This document shows positions 1-9,004 of a stretch of DNA of 62,826 nt, piece by piece. Below the pieces are notes generated by a model, which was not told the DNA's origin, did no database searches, and worked only from the letters and a program-made list of their open reading frames with translations. The translations under genes and the position numbers were made by a program. The stretch is from Moraxella catarrhalis (lineage in GTDB: Bacteria > Pseudomonadota > Gammaproteobacteria > Pseudomonadales > Moraxellaceae): positions 1 through 62,826 of the forward strand of contig NZ_LWAH01000001.1 of NCBI RefSeq assembly GCF_001632285.1, read 5' to 3'. Each line of letters opens with the position of its first letter. Position 1 is the stretch's first letter.

Positions 1-57
1 TAGTTTGGATTTTAAATAGTTTTGAACACTGTCATCCAGTTGCTCAATGCGTGGCGT

Positions 58-85
58 ATTATATGCCAAAATTTTATTAAGTCAA
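58..85 (-). promoter_or_regulatory. Strong leftward promoter, probably rRNA/tRNA operon (downstream member of a tandem pair)
   Basis: On the minus strand a -35 TTGACT (80-85) is separated by 16 bases from a perfect -10 TATAAT (58-63). A GC-rich discriminator (ACGCCACGC) follows, and AT-rich sequence lies upstream. A GC-rich discriminator is known from stringently controlled rRNA and tRNA promoters. The transcript would start near position 50 and leave the window to the left. That the target is an rRNA operon is inference, since no rRNA sequence is visible. Confidence 0.55.
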
Positions 86-198
86 GCACTTTTTTCAAAA
101 ATTTAAAATTTATTTTTTAAGTTTTTGGTGCTCCAGTAAACGGTATACTAAATACTAAGTGATTGATTTAGCAATGTTTTTTACTGTGCTGTACTGCT

Positions 199-290
199 TA
201 AGTGGTGCGTATTATAGGCATGATATCATGACTTGTAAAGCAGTTTTTTAGGATTGATGGTAGAAAGTTGGTAAGTGATTGATTTTGTTG
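199..290. repeat. Imperfect direct repeat, copy 1 (contains the upstream leftward promoter)
   Basis: About 90 bases match 1012-1102 imperfectly. Shared blocks include TTAAGTGGTGC, GGCATGA-ATCAT, AAAGCAG-TTTT, TTGATGG and a TAAGT-A-TGATTTT tail. The two copies flank the broken ACP-like gene at 359-768. Similarity was judged by eye. Confidence 0.5.
211..239 (-). promoter_or_regulatory. Second leftward promoter of the tandem pair
   Basis: On the minus strand a -35 TTTACA (234-239) is followed after 17 bases by -10 TATAAT (211-216) and the discriminator ACGCACCAC, which resembles that of the promoter 150 bases further left. Tandem promoters of this kind are typical of rrn operons. The region was later copied in part to about 1012-1102, where the -10 has decayed. 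Confidence 0.5.
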
Positions 291-313
291 GGGGTTTGGT
301 GAAATTTTTAAAT

Positions 314-344
314 AAAAAGCCATACGCTGATGATGTGGCTTTTT
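314..344 (-). terminator. Rho-independent terminator of the ACP-like gene
   Basis: AAAAAGCCA (314-322) and TGGCTTTTT (336-344) form a perfect 9-bp inverted repeat around a 13-base loop. It starts 15 bases past the stop codon at 359 and gives a U-tract on the minus strand. It works in either direction. Confidence 0.65.
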
Positions 345-358
345 ATGGCTGATGCAAA

Positions 359-768
359 TTAGTCTTTAATACACTTTGTACCTACCACATCGCAACGATA
401 GCTGGCTTCTGCATCTGGGTCAATAATGTGCACATATGAATGATGATCGTTGTCAAGTTGTAAATAGAGGCCAAAGATTTGCCAATCATTATCATCACCA
501 AAAATCATTAATTCGCCAATTGATTCTACCAAATTAATTAGCAAGAAACGAGTTTTACCGCCCAAATTGGCTTCGGCATAGGTCGGTAGTCCTTGATCAT
601 TGAAGCCATAATTCACTTGAACAGTGCCGACGGTGGGGCAACTATATAAGTCACTTGGCGAACCTTATTGGTGAGTTGGATGGCTCGATGTGCATCTAGG
701 GCATTTGCAATAGCTGTAAAAGATAGACCTAGTGCCAACACAGGTGCGATGATTTTTAGTGCTTTCAT
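359..768 (-). pseudogene. Frameshifted adhesin complex protein / MliC-like lysozyme inhibitor
   Basis: The start at 768 (ATG with AGGA upstream) opens a signal peptide (MKALKIIAPVLALGL...ANA). This frame continues through NKVRQVTY and then ends at an early TGA. A second frame (stop at 359) carries VNYGFNDQGLPTYAEANL, which matches the family core of the adhesin complex protein ACP (YGFNKQGLxTYA). Removing one TA pair from the TATATA at 643-648 would restore VTYSCPTVGTVQVNYGF, including the expected Y-x-C. In this family the intact protein is a small exported, outer-membrane-associated adhesin that also inhibits lysozyme. Here the signal peptide and body are out of frame, so it is probably inactive unless slippage restores it. 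The late C-terminus (CDVVGTKCIKD) is also unusual. The family call rests on recognised motifs, not on a search. Confidence 0.6.
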
Positions 769-1185
769 TTGTTTATTTTTCCTATTTCAATCTAAAAAGT
801 AAAAATTATGAACACTGATGATTAATGCTTAAAAATTATAGCACTTCAATAGCAAATAATATAATGTTATGGTAAAGATTTGTTGCTACAATAATGAGAT
901 TTTATGGCAAATACGATTGTTAGAAAATTTTTGTTACAGATTGGTGTGTTGATTACAATTATTTACAATTTCTATGATATTAATGATATTTGATAAAAAA
1001 GCAATTCATGATTAAGTGGTGCATGCCATGGCATGACATCATAACTTAATAAAGCAGGTTTTAAGGTTGATGGAATTTTAGTTAATAAGTAACTGATTTT
1101 ATTAGAGATTAGAGTTTAGAATTTGATATTATTTTTATTGTATCGTTTTTATTTGTGTTATTATATTAGGATATCTCTTTTTAAC
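769..1185. other. Intergenic region between the ACP-like gene and the afe operon
   Basis: No gene is visible. The left part holds the leader of the ACP-like gene, read leftwards. The middle is very AT-rich. The right part holds repeat copy 2 (1012-1102), which contains the perfect palindrome CATGCCATGGCATG (1022-1035). The afe promoter begins directly after this stretch. Confidence 0.5.
1012..1102. repeat. Imperfect direct repeat, copy 2 (decayed promoter)
   Basis: This matches 199-290 imperfectly. The -10 TATAAT of copy 1 is replaced by CATGGC within the palindrome CATGCCATGGCATG at 1022-1035, so the leftward promoter appears dead in this copy. It is probably a duplicated piece of a promoter region. 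Confidence 0.45.
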
Positions 1186-1218
1186 TTGACATTTTTTATG
1201 ATAATGATTATCATTATC
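1186..1218 (+). promoter_or_regulatory. afe operon promoter with overlapping Fur box
   Basis: The -35 TTGACA (1186-1191) is separated by 17 bases from the -10 TATCAT (1209-1214). A 19-base palindrome, GATAATGATTATCATTATC (1200-1218), covers the -10. It matches the classic Fur consensus except at the central base. Iron-loaded Fur (or the manganese regulator Mur, which reads a similar site) should block RNA polymerase here and so repress the metal transporter when metal is plentiful. Confidence 0.85.
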
Positions 1219-1301
1219 ATAAATGGTTAAATCATTTGAAGATAACAACTTAGTATTTTGATATATTTATTTTAATGCCAGTCAAGCAATTAGGTTAATT
1301 T

Positions 1302-2228
1302 ATGAAATCAATCAAAACTTTTACCGCCTGTCTTACGATGTGCTTAGCCTTGGTTGGGTGCGGTCAGCAGACCAAAGAAGACATCAACGCACAGGATACT
1401 CATTCTCCAAAAAAACTGTCTGTTGTCACAACTTTTACTGTCATTGCTGACATTGCCCAAAATGTTGCTGGAGAGGCTGCCGATGTTCAATCCATTACCA
1501 AGGCAGGTGCTGAAATTCATGAATATGAACCCACGCCTCAAGATGTGGTTAAAGCCCAAAAAGCAGATTTGATTTTATGGAATGGACTTAATCTAGAGCT
1601 TTGGTTTGAAAAATTTTATCATGATACCAGCAATGTGCCTGCCGTTGTTGTGACACAGGGTATCACACCGATTAACATCACTGAAGGTGCTTATAAAGAC
1701 ATGCCAAACCCACATGCTTGGATGTCGCCAAGTAATGCCTTGATTTATGTTGAGAATATCAAAAATGCACTCATTAAGCAAGACCCAGCCAATCAGGAAG
1801 TTTATACCAAAAATGCTGAGCAGTACAGTGCAAAAATTAAAGCTATGGACGCTCCACTGCGTGCCAAATTATCACAAATCCCTGAAAATCAGCGTTGGTT
1901 GGTAACCAGTGAAGGTGCGTTTAGCTACTTGGCCAACGATTACGGTCTTAAAGAAGCTTATTTGTGGCCAATTAATGCCGAACAGCAAGGCTCGCCTCAA
2001 CAAGTCAAATCATTGATTGATACGGTACGCAGCAATAACATTCCTGTGGTATTTAGTGAAAGTACAATTTCAGACAAACCAGCAAAACAAGTTGCCAAAG
2101 AAACAGGTGCCAAATATGGCGGTGTACTTTATGTTGATTCACTGTCTGAAGCTGGCGGTCCTGTACCAACTTATCTTGACTTATTACAAACCACCGTCTC
2201 AACCATCGCCAGCGGTTTTGAAAAGTGA
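1302..2228 (+). CDS. afeA: Metal ABC transporter substrate-binding lipoprotein
   Basis: This is the periplasmic metal-capturing subunit of a manganese/iron/zinc ABC importer (cluster A-I, ZnuA/PsaA/SitA family). Residues 1-20 form a lipoprotein signal with lipobox LVGC (Cys20), so the mature protein is membrane-anchored. The four expected metal ligands are visible: His73 (EIHEYEP), His138 (NPHAWMSP), Glu204 (TSEGAF) and Asp279 (YVDSLS). The 308-residue length is normal for the family. It is first in a four-gene operon (binding protein, ATPase, permease, permease), the layout of sitABCD and of M. catarrhalis afeABCD. A Fur box covers its promoter. The afe symbol follows the Moraxella naming; the exact metal preference cannot be read from the sequence. 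Confidence 0.88.
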   Translation: MKSIKTFTACLTMCLALVGCGQQTKEDINAQDTHSPKKLSVVTTFTVIADIAQNVAGEAADVQSITKAGAEIHEYEPTPQDVVKAQKADLILWNGLNLELWFEKFYHDTSNVPAVVVTQGITPINITEGAYKDMPNPHAWMSPSNALIYVENIKNALIKQDPANQEVYTKNAEQYSAKIKAMDAPLRAKLSQIPENQRWLVTSEGAFSYLANDYGLKEAYLWPINAEQQGSPQQVKSLIDTVRSNNIPVVFSESTISDKPAKQVAKETGAKYGGVLYVDSLSEAGGPVPTYLDLLQTTVSTIASGFEK

Positions 2229-3133
2229 TGGATAAAATCACCATCAGCCTTGACGATATTTCGGTTCGATACAATAACGGACATACCGCTTTGTATGATG
2301 TTTCGCTACATCTACAAGGCGGTACAACCTGTGCCTTGGTCGGCATCAATGGTAGTGGCAAATCCACCTTATTTAAGGTGCTGATGGGACTAATTAAACC
2401 CCAAACAGGTTATGTCAAGCTTTGTGATTTGACCATCGCTCAAGCACTTAAGAAAAATTTGGTTGCCTATGTGCCACAAAGCGAAGAAGTTGATTGGCAA
2501 TTTCCTGTATCAGTTTTAGATGTCGTCATGATGGGGCGATATGGACATATGAATTTTTTACGCCGACCAAAACCAAAGGATTACCAAAAGATTGATGAAG
2601 CCATGTCACGCGTCCAAATTAACCACCTTGCCAATCGACAAATTAGCGAATTATCAGGCGGGCAAAAAAAACGGGTATTTTTGGCAAGGGCTTTGGCTCA
2701 AGAAAGTAAAATCCTTTTATTAGATGAACCTTTCACAGGCGTTGATGTAAAAACCGAAAAAGCCATTATGAATCTTTTAGATGAATTGCGTCAAGAAGGT
2801 CATCTCATTTTAATCTCAACACATAATTTAGGGACAGTACCTGAATTTTGTGACCAAGTTATCATGATAAATCGTACCATTTTAGCAATGGGAAGCACCA
2901 AAAGTACATTCACCCAAGCCAATCTTGAAAAAGTTTTTGGTGGTGTTCTAAGGCAGCTGCACTTGGTGGGTGAAGACTTGCACGATGATGATGATAAACG
3001 CACTTTGACGATTTTGGCAGACGATGAAATTCCTGCTGTCTTTTATGGTCATCATCAAAACCGCAGCTCTTATCATCGCAAAAATGTCAAATCCAGCGAA
3101 AATCCCCAAGCTGAGCAAGAGGATAAGTCATGA
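2228..3133 (+). CDS. afeB: Metal ABC transporter ATP-binding protein
   Basis: This is the cytoplasmic ATPase that powers uptake by the Afe/Sit-type transporter. It has Walker [10 protein letters not shown] (about residues 40-48), signature LSGGQKKR and Walker [13 protein letters not shown]. The ATG at 2228 overlaps the TGA of afeA, which indicates translational coupling; a GTG at 2225 is an alternative start. The C-terminus runs about 50 residues past the usual ATPase fold and is charged and His-rich ([14 protein letters not shown]), which could bind metal, though this is only a guess. Its last codons overlap afeC by 4 bases. Confidence 0.9.
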   Translation: MDKITISLDDISVRYNNGHTALYDVSLHLQGGTTCALVGINGSGKSTLFKVLMGLIKPQTGYVKLCDLTIAQALKKNLVAYVPQSEEVDWQFPVSVLDVVMMGRYGHMNFLRRPKPKDYQKIDEAMSRVQINHLANRQISELSGGQKKRVFLARALAQESKILLLDEPFTGVDVKTEKAIMNLLDELRQEGHLILISTHNLGTVPEFCDQVIMINRTILAMGSTKSTFTQANLEKVFGGVLRQLHLVGEDLHDDDDKRTLTILADDEIPAVFYGHHQNRSSYHRKNVKSSENPQAEQEDKS

Positions 3134-3972
3134 TTGCATTACTACTTGAGCCTTTTGCTTATGAATATATGCTCAAGGCAATTTTTTTAAGCTCATTAGT
3201 AGGCGGTGTTTGTGCCTTTTTATCAGCCTATCTGATGCTAAAAGGCTGGTCTTTAATCGGTGATGCCTTATCACATGCTGTGGTGCCTGGTGTTGCAATT
3301 GCCTATGCACTGGGTGCACCTTATGCGTTGGGTGCGTTTTTTTCTGGCATTTTAGCGGCCTTATCTATTTTATGGATTAAGTCTGTGACCAAACTGCGTG
3401 AAGATGCTGTCATTGGATTTATTTTTACGACTTTTTTTGCCTTAGGCTTATTTATCATTTCTTTAAACCCCACCGCTATCAATGTTCAAGAAATTATTTT
3501 TGGCAACATATTGGGCATTGCCGATACAGATATGTATCAAGTGACTGTTGTTATGGTCATTACTTTGTTGATTTTATTAATATTTTGGAAAGATTTGCTG
3601 TTGGTTTTTTTTGATGAAATACAAGCCAAAGCGGTGGGTTTATCAAGCAAATATTATAAATTATTATTTTTTAGCCTACTTAGTGCCTGTGTCGTCTCTG
3701 CACTACAAACCGTTGGTGCAATCTTGGTCATTGCTATGGTGATCACACCTGGAGCAACTGCTTATCAGCTCACTGATAAATTTCGTACACTGATTTTAAT
3801 TGCTGGCGCTATTGGCGTCATCACTGGCGGATTTGGCGTATACTTAAGTTATTTTTTAGATGGTGCAACTGGAGGGATTATTGTCTGCCTACAAACAGCA
3901 CTATTTATCATCGCTTTTTTGTTTTCACCTAAGTACGGTAAGTTAAAACAGCCAAAATTTCAGTCTCCCTAA
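3130..3972 (+). CDS. afeC: Metal ABC transporter permease 1
   Basis: This is a membrane permease of the ABC-3 family (ZnuB/SitC/MntB-like), 280 residues with about eight hydrophobic segments. The family motif region [18 protein letters not shown] lies at about residues 38-55, and [19 protein letters not shown] near residue 200 is also typical. It starts within the end of afeB (ATGA overlap). It is about as similar to the next gene as expected for the two paired permeases of such systems, which together form the channel. Confidence 0.9.
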   Translation: MIALLLEPFAYEYMLKAIFLSSLVGGVCAFLSAYLMLKGWSLIGDALSHAVVPGVAIAYALGAPYALGAFFSGILAALSILWIKSVTKLREDAVIGFIFTTFFALGLFIISLNPTAINVQEIIFGNILGIADTDMYQVTVVMVITLLILLIFWKDLLLVFFDEIQAKAVGLSSKYYKLLFFSLLSACVVSALQTVGAILVIAMVITPGATAYQLTDKFRTLILIAGAIGVITGGFGVYLSYFLDGATGGIIVCLQTALFIIAFLFSPKYGKLKQPKFQSP

Positions 3973-3981
3973 GTCCTAGGT

Positions 3982-4851
3982 GTGCCAAACCTTTTTAGTT
4001 TATTACTTATGTCAAATTCTATTTTATACTGGTTCACCGAGCCTTTTAGTCATACCTTTATGCAACATGCCCTCATCTCAGCGGTGGCGGTGGCGGTTAT
4101 TTGTGCACTTTTATCCTGCTACATTGTGTTAAAGGGATGGTCTTTGATGGGAGATGCCATCTCGCATGCAATTTTTCCAGGGGTGGTGGTCGCTTTTTGG
4201 CTGGGCATTCCGATGACTTTTGGAGCATTTATTGCCGGAGTATGTTGTGCTGGTGCCGTAGGCTATTTACAAACTCACACCCGACTTAAAGAAGATACGC
4301 TGATGGGCGTGGTATTTTCAGGTATGTTTGCATTAGGGCTTGTGATATTTCATAAGATTGACAGTGGTCAACACTTGACACATCTTTTATTTGGCAACCT
4401 TTTGGGCATCAGTCGCACCCTGATGTACCAAACTTTAGGTGTTTCAGCAATCATCTTTTTGATACTCATTTTAAAAAGACGCGACCTTTTGTTGTATTGT
4501 TTTGACAGCCATCATGCCCAAGTTGCAGGTTTATCGATACAAAAACTACACTATGGCTTATTGATTATATTGTCAGCAACCATTGTGGTTGCTATGCAAG
4601 CGGTTGGGGTGATTTTGGTGATTGCTATGCTCATTTCACCTGGCATGACTGCTTTTATTTTATGCAAACGCTTTGATACAATGTTGCTGACTGCCATCAT
4701 TAGCTCATGTTTTACAAGTGTATTCGGGGTAATTATCAGTTATCATCTAGATTCTGCGACAGGTGCGACGATTGTACTGATGCAAGCTTTGGTATTTTTG
4801 GGTGCAATGATTTATGACAAAATTTGCTTATGGCTTTTAAACTTTTATTAA
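3982..4851 (+). CDS. afeD: Metal ABC transporter permease 2
   Basis: This is the second ABC-3 permease, paralogous to afeC: it repeats GWSLMGDAISHAIFPGVV and QAVGVILVIAMLISPGMTA at equivalent places. It is the last gene of the operon, nine bases after afeC. The start is uncertain. The GTG at 3982 follows AGG too closely for a good ribosome site, and the ATG at 4009 (MSNSILYW) fits the family length equally well but has no clear ribosome site. No strong terminator follows. Confidence 0.85.
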   Translation: MPNLFSLLLMSNSILYWFTEPFSHTFMQHALISAVAVAVICALLSCYIVLKGWSLMGDAISHAIFPGVVVAFWLGIPMTFGAFIAGVCCAGAVGYLQTHTRLKEDTLMGVVFSGMFALGLVIFHKIDSGQHLTHLLFGNLLGISRTLMYQTLGVSAIIFLILILKRRDLLLYCFDSHHAQVAGLSIQKLHYGLLIILSATIVVAMQAVGVILVIAMLISPGMTAFILCKRFDTMLLTAIISSCFTSVFGVIISYHLDSATGATIVLMQALVFLGAMIYDKICLWLLNFY

Positions 4852-4859
4852 TTATATTT

Positions 4860-5290
4860 TTAATATATTTTAAATATCATATCAAGCAATATTTGTACTA
4901 CGCCAAAGCTAAGTAGCAATGTTGGCATACCCAGTACCATCAGCACGATTTGCCATGGGTCGCCAAATATCAAACATACCCCAAACTGAGGGATCATACA
5001 GAATTCAAATCATACCTAAACCAAATCTTTGTTTAAGCGGTATCAATAGTGCCAATACGCCACAGCTGATAAGAAAAGTAAATGCCCAATATTTTACCCC
5101 CTCTGTACTGACGCTCCTAAACAAACACCGTTCAAGACCCAAGTCCTGTTGTAATTTTTACAATAACGCTTCGCCAAACCCAAATAAACCAAGCAATATA
5201 CCTATCGCATGGCAAAGGGTTTGGCTTTGGTTGTCCAAAAAATGTACGCCTCCATACAGCGGTGGGTAAAAACATATGAGTTTATCAAGC
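4860..5290 (-). pseudogene. Decayed small membrane protein gene
   Basis: Read on the minus strand, the segments join into one protein only across several lesions. YPPLYGGVHFLDNQSQ...IGILLGLFGFGEALL ends at TAA. The next segment, QQDLGLERCLFRSVST...FLISCGVLALLIPLKQRFGLGMI, then meets TGA where TGG (Trp) would be expected. WGMFDIWRPMANRADG then needs a frameshift to reach MPTLLLSFGVVQ and the stop at 4860. It has two or three hydrophobic helices. I do not recognise the family. It lies in the gap between afeD and tyrS, which point towards each other. The 116-residue forward frame over the same DNA is a shadow. Confidence 0.5.
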
Positions 5291-5345
5291 TACTTCTTGG
5301 ACTAGGCTAGAACAAAGAGCGGATTTTATAAAAAATGCTTTTTAG

Positions 5346-5354
5346 CCCCCCCCC
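5346..5354. repeat. Nine-base homopolymer (C9 on +, G9 on -)
   Basis: An uninterrupted run of nine C sits four bases past the stop of tyrS. On the minus strand it is a G9 tract upstream of the decayed membrane-protein gene. Poly-G tracts are known phase-variation elements in Moraxella, but here the downstream gene is already broken. Confidence 0.8.
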
Positions 5355-5357
5355 TTA

Positions 5358-6578
5358 TTATATTTGGGCTGATTGAATCCAGACTCTGGCATACGCTTTT
5401 TTACCTGCTTGAATCACCACCGTTTGCCCTTGTTCTAAGGCAAAACTGCCATCGACCACTTGACCGTCCACTTTAACCGCCCCACGAGATAGCATGTCTT
5501 TGGCCTGAGCAGAGTTTTTAGCAAGACCCGCTTGGTTTAAGACTTGGGTGATAAATAATTTATCTTGACCATTTAAAGATAAGCTTACCTCTGGCAAATC
5601 CACAGGCAACTCACCGTCTGCCAAGCGGTTGCCAGCTGATTTGTGGGCATTATCAGCAGATTCTTTGTCATGAAAACGCTCAATCAGCTCTAGAGCTAAA
5701 ATGCGTTTGATTTCTTGGGGATTACGGCCATTTTTCATGTCATCAAGCAAGGCGTTGACTTCGCTCATTGGCTTAAAGCTTAAAAGCTCAAAGTAGCGAG
5801 CGATGAGCGTATCAGGCATGGATAGAATTTTTTGATACATGACACCAGCAGGGTCATTAATCCCAATATAATTCCCCAAAGATTTGCTCATTTTTTGTAC
5901 ACCATCCAAGCCTTCTAAGATTGGCATAGTAATACACACTTGCGGCTCTTTATCATAGCGACCTTGTAGCGTTCGCCCCATCAATAAATTAAAAGTTTGG
6001 TCAGTTCCGCCAAGCTCCACATCGGCATCTAAAGCAATGCTGTCATAGCCTTGCACCAAGGGGTATAAAAATTCATGAATGGCGATGGGGGTCTGGCTGT
6101 TATAGCGTTTTGAAAAATCATCACGCTCAAGCATCCGTGAAACAGTAATTTGGCTTGCCAGTTGTATCATATCCCCTGCACTCATTTTGCCAAACCAGTC
6201 GGAATTAAAGACAATTTTGGTTTTGTCTTTATCCAAAATTTTAAAAACCTGTTTGGCATAGGTTTGGGCATTGGCTTTCACCTCGGCTTCTGTCAATGGC
6301 GGACGGGTGGCATTTCTGCCTGATGGGTCGCCAATGCGTGCCGTGTAATCACCAATCAAAAACAGCACCTCATGCCCCAAATCCTGAAAATGACGCAATT
6401 TATTTAGTACCACAGTATGTCCAAGGTGTAAATCAGCAGCTGTCGGGTCCATGCCAAGCTTAATGCGTAGCGGGCGGTTTTTTTCTAATTTTTTTATCAA
6501 ATCTTCTTTGGAATAAATCTCTTGCACCCCTCGCATGATAAGCGTCAATTGGTCTTTGATGGGTAAAAAATCACTCAT
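5358..6578 (-). CDS. tyrS: Tyrosine--tRNA ligase
   Basis: This charges tRNA-Tyr with tyrosine in the cytoplasm. It is a class I synthetase with the HIGH-type motif HLGH (about residue 51), KMSKS (about 229) and a C-terminal S4 RNA-binding domain over the last ~65 residues. Its length (406) and the DxDxELGGTDQ region match the bacterial TyrZ-like type. I chose the ATG at 6578 (MSDFLPIK) because AAAGG lies eight bases upstream; the in-frame ATG at 6584 would be only two bases from it. It is transcribed divergently from anmK. Confidence 0.93.
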   Translation of the reverse strand: MSDFLPIKDQLTLIMRGVQEIYSKEDLIKKLEKNRPLRIKLGMDPTAADLHLGHTVVLNKLRHFQDLGHEVLFLIGDYTARIGDPSGRNATRPPLTEAEVKANAQTYAKQVFKILDKDKTKIVFNSDWFGKMSAGDMIQLASQITVSRMLERDDFSKRYNSQTPIAIHEFLYPLVQGYDSIALDADVELGGTDQTFNLLMGRTLQGRYDKEPQVCITMPILEGLDGVQKMSKSLGNYIGINDPAGVMYQKILSMPDTLIARYFELLSFKPMSEVNALLDDMKNGRNPQEIKRILALELIERFHDKESADNAHKSAGNRLADGELPVDLPEVSLSLNGQDKLFITQVLNQAGLAKNSAQAKDMLSRGAVKVDGQVVDGSFALEQGQTVVIQAGKKAYARVWIQSAQI

Positions 6579-6739
6579 GGTCATCGCCTTTATTTAACTT
6601 CTAAGATCAAAAATTGTCTTGATTATAACAAAAATCACCAAAAAGTCATCTTACAAAGTCGGATTTATCAAAAATTCATATCCTATACAAAAAAAATTTG
6701 TTATGCTTAAGTTTTGTATGATGTAAATGTTGGCAAATT

Positions 6740-7975
6740 ATGACGATATCAGCAGATTTTTTAGAAGAAATTTTTGGCGAAAACTTAGCAGACCTGACCA
6801 TTATGGACGAAGCACCTTATTTTATTGGTATGATGAGTGGCACAAGCTTAGATGGCATGGATGCGGTATTGTGTCGGTTTTTTGAAACGGATGATGAAAC
6901 ATGCTCGGTTGAGATTATCGCAAGCCACAGCGTGCCATTTACCGAGGACTTACGGCAAGCGTTATTATCTTTAACGACGCCTAATGGTGTCGCTACATTT
7001 ATCCAAACTTGTGAGTTTGACTTTCAAAGCGAGCTGGATGTCTATGGCTGGGCGAGCGTGTATTATGCAACCTTCGCCGCTCAAGTCGCCCTTGAGCTGC
7101 TTGATAAGGCAAATATCAGCCATGATTTGGTTTGTGCCATTGGTTGTCATGGGCAAACTGTTCGCCATCGCCCCAATTGGTCATTTAGCTTGCAGTTATT
7201 AGACCCAAATATTTTAGCTGAGTATACAGGCATTGCTGTGGTCAGCGACTTTCGTCGCCGTGATATGGCAGTCGGTGGGCAAGGTGCACCACTTGTGCCA
7301 GCTTTTCACCAAGCCATATTTGGTCATGATAAGCAGGTTAAGGGTGTACTGAATTTGGGCGGAATTGCCAATATTACTGTATTAAATCATGACAAAAGTA
7401 CACCGATTGGTTTTGATACTGGGGTTGCCAATCTGCTGATGGATGCATGGAACTTTCGCCATACAAATACCTGTTATGACCAAGATGGTACTTGGGCTGC
7501 CAGCGGGCAAGTCATTCAGCCATTACTTGATATTTTGCTTGGCCATCCTTTTTTTAGCCAATCACCACCAAAAAGCACAGGGCGTGAAGACTTTAATTTG
7601 TCATGGCTTGATGCAATGATCGATCAATTAAACAGCAGTCACCCAAATTTGTGCCATACCCCTGCCGATATACAGGCTACTTTGTGCGAGCTGACCGCTG
7701 TCAGTGCCGCCAAACAAATCCGCCATTTTATTAAATCAGGCACTGTGCTTGTCTGTGGTGGTGGTGCAAAAAATACCCATCTGATGGCACGCCTGCAAGC
7801 ACATCTGCCCAATTTATCCATCAAGCCAACCAATGATTGGGGCATTGAGGTTACTTGGATTGAGAGTGTCGCATTTGCTTGGCTTGCACGCCAAAATATC
7901 TTAGGGCGTCATGGTAATGTTCCTGCCGTCACTGGTGCAAACAAAACGGTTGTATTGGGGCAAGTATGTTTTTGA
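6740..7975 (+). CDS. anmK: Anhydro-N-acetylmuramic acid kinase
   Basis: This phosphorylates and opens 1,6-anhydro-N-acetylmuramic acid during peptidoglycan recycling. The ATP-binding signature GMMSGTSLDGMDA lies at about residues 30-42, followed by GCHGQTVRHRP, the catalytic-region DFRRRDMAVGGQGAPLVPAFH and GGIANIT, and a late CGGGAKNTHLM. At 411 residues it is about 30 longer than most family members. The extra length is all N-terminal, so translation may begin at the ATG at 6803 (MDEAPYF) instead. It shares a ~155-bp divergent promoter region with tyrS. Confidence 0.92.
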   Translation: MTISADFLEEIFGENLADLTIMDEAPYFIGMMSGTSLDGMDAVLCRFFETDDETCSVEIIASHSVPFTEDLRQALLSLTTPNGVATFIQTCEFDFQSELDVYGWASVYYATFAAQVALELLDKANISHDLVCAIGCHGQTVRHRPNWSFSLQLLDPNILAEYTGIAVVSDFRRRDMAVGGQGAPLVPAFHQAIFGHDKQVKGVLNLGGIANITVLNHDKSTPIGFDTGVANLLMDAWNFRHTNTCYDQDGTWAASGQVIQPLLDILLGHPFFSQSPPKSTGREDFNLSWLDAMIDQLNSSHPNLCHTPADIQATLCELTAVSAAKQIRHFIKSGTVLVCGGGAKNTHLMARLQAHLPNLSIKPTNDWGIEVTWIESVAFAWLARQNILGRHGNVPAVTGANKTVVLGQVCF

Positions 7976-8151
7976 TTTTATCTTGATAAAACCAAAAACA
8001 TATCCGAAATGAATTTAAGCAGCAGGTCAGTGCATTGATTGGACGACACGGAAATTTATGGCGTAAAAGGCGAAATTAGCCCCCATTTTTGCCAGTGAGT
8101 GGGATTTAAATGCTCAAAAAAAATTATTTTGCCAGTGTTGTGTCTATTATC

Positions 8152-8185
8152 AAATAATGAATATTCTTTAAAGCGAATATTATTT
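8152..8185. promoter_or_regulatory. Inverted repeat upstream of the DUF3883 gene
   Basis: AAATAATGAATATTC (8152-8166) can pair with GAATATTATTT (8175-8185) with a two-base bulge. It ends about 40 bases before the TTG start at 8225 and could be an operator or an AT-rich promoter element. The evidence is weak. Confidence 0.2.
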
Positions 8186-8224
8186 AATATGGTTAAAAAT
8201 AAATAAAAATATGAGATATTAACA

Positions 8225-9004
8225 TTGAATGACCTTAGTAATAAACATGAGCATTATGAATTATTAAATTTATTAGGCTATGGTTTAGCGAAATTCAATA
8301 ATGATTTCATAAAGCAATTTAATTGCCGTACAAAAGAGCAATTTTATCAGTATTTTGTTGATTTTGGCATTGCAAAAACCAAGAGTGTGGTCAAAAATCG
8401 CCAAGATTTATTTGACCCTTATTTTGATAATGGTAGATTGGGCTGGTGGCAGAAAAAGGAAGTTTATGAACACCGAAAATTACTGATTGATGGTTTGTTT
8501 GGTACTGAAAATGTGGTTAATTATGCCAATATTGTTAAATTGATTTTAAAAGATAATTATAAAACCTCTGATTTTATTGTTGAAAAAATCAGCATTGAAC
8601 CAATCACACAATCAAAATTTAAAAAAATGCAAGAAACTGGTTTAGAGGCTGAATTGTATTTTATGAATAATTATCAGAATATTGAATTATTTGGTAATGG
8701 GGTTTTACAAGATGCAAGATTATTTAGCGATGGTTATGATTTTCAAATTGCAACCAATTCAAACAATTATTTGGCAGAAGTAAAAGGCATTCGCCAAAAT
8801 AAGGGAAAAATCCGTTTAACAGAAAATGAGTATATAAAAGCCTGTGAATATAAGCATGATTATATTTTAACATTGGTTTTAAATTTAAATGAAGTGCCAA
8901 GATTTTTAGTTATAGAAAATCCAGTTAATGAATTAAATTTTAAAGAAGTAATTTTTCAGTCAAAGCCTGTAAAAGAGTATCATTTGGAGCGTGATATATG
9001 CTAA
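8225..9004 (+). CDS. DUF3883-domain, restriction nuclease-like protein
   Basis: The protein has 259 residues. The C-terminal half (about 135-245) looks like DUF3883, a PD-(D/E)xK nuclease-like fold found in restriction and defence proteins. GLEAELYFMNNY is followed by DGYDFQIATNSNNYLAEVKG, which supplies the Asp and the E-x-K pair, then LTENEYIKACEYK and VLNLN. The N-terminal half is unrecognised. The start is TTG; the next in-frame ATG is about 130 codons in. The gene is far more AT-rich than anmK, suggesting acquisition. It overlaps a small gene at its 3' end (ATGCTAA), so the two are probably one unit. No methyltransferase lies nearby. The role in DNA defence is inferred from the domain only. 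Confidence 0.65.
   Translation: MNDLSNKHEHYELLNLLGYGLAKFNNDFIKQFNCRTKEQFYQYFVDFGIAKTKSVVKNRQDLFDPYFDNGRLGWWQKKEVYEHRKLLIDGLFGTENVVNYANIVKLILKDNYKTSDFIVEKISIEPITQSKFKKMQETGLEAELYFMNNYQNIELFGNGVLQDARLFSDGYDFQIATNSNNYLAEVKGIRQNKGKIRLTENEYIKACEYKHDYILTLVLNLNEVPRFLVIENPVNELNFKEVIFQSKPVKEYHLERDIC

Noticed and set aside
4919..5269. 116-residue plus-strand ORF
   Set aside because: It is the shadow of a decayed membrane-protein gene on the minus strand, whose pieces look like real hydrophobic protein sequence.
7976..8224. Possible gene remnant after anmK (NEFKQQVSALIGRHGNLWRKRRN)
   Set aside because: A short open stretch without a start or a family I recognise; too little to call.
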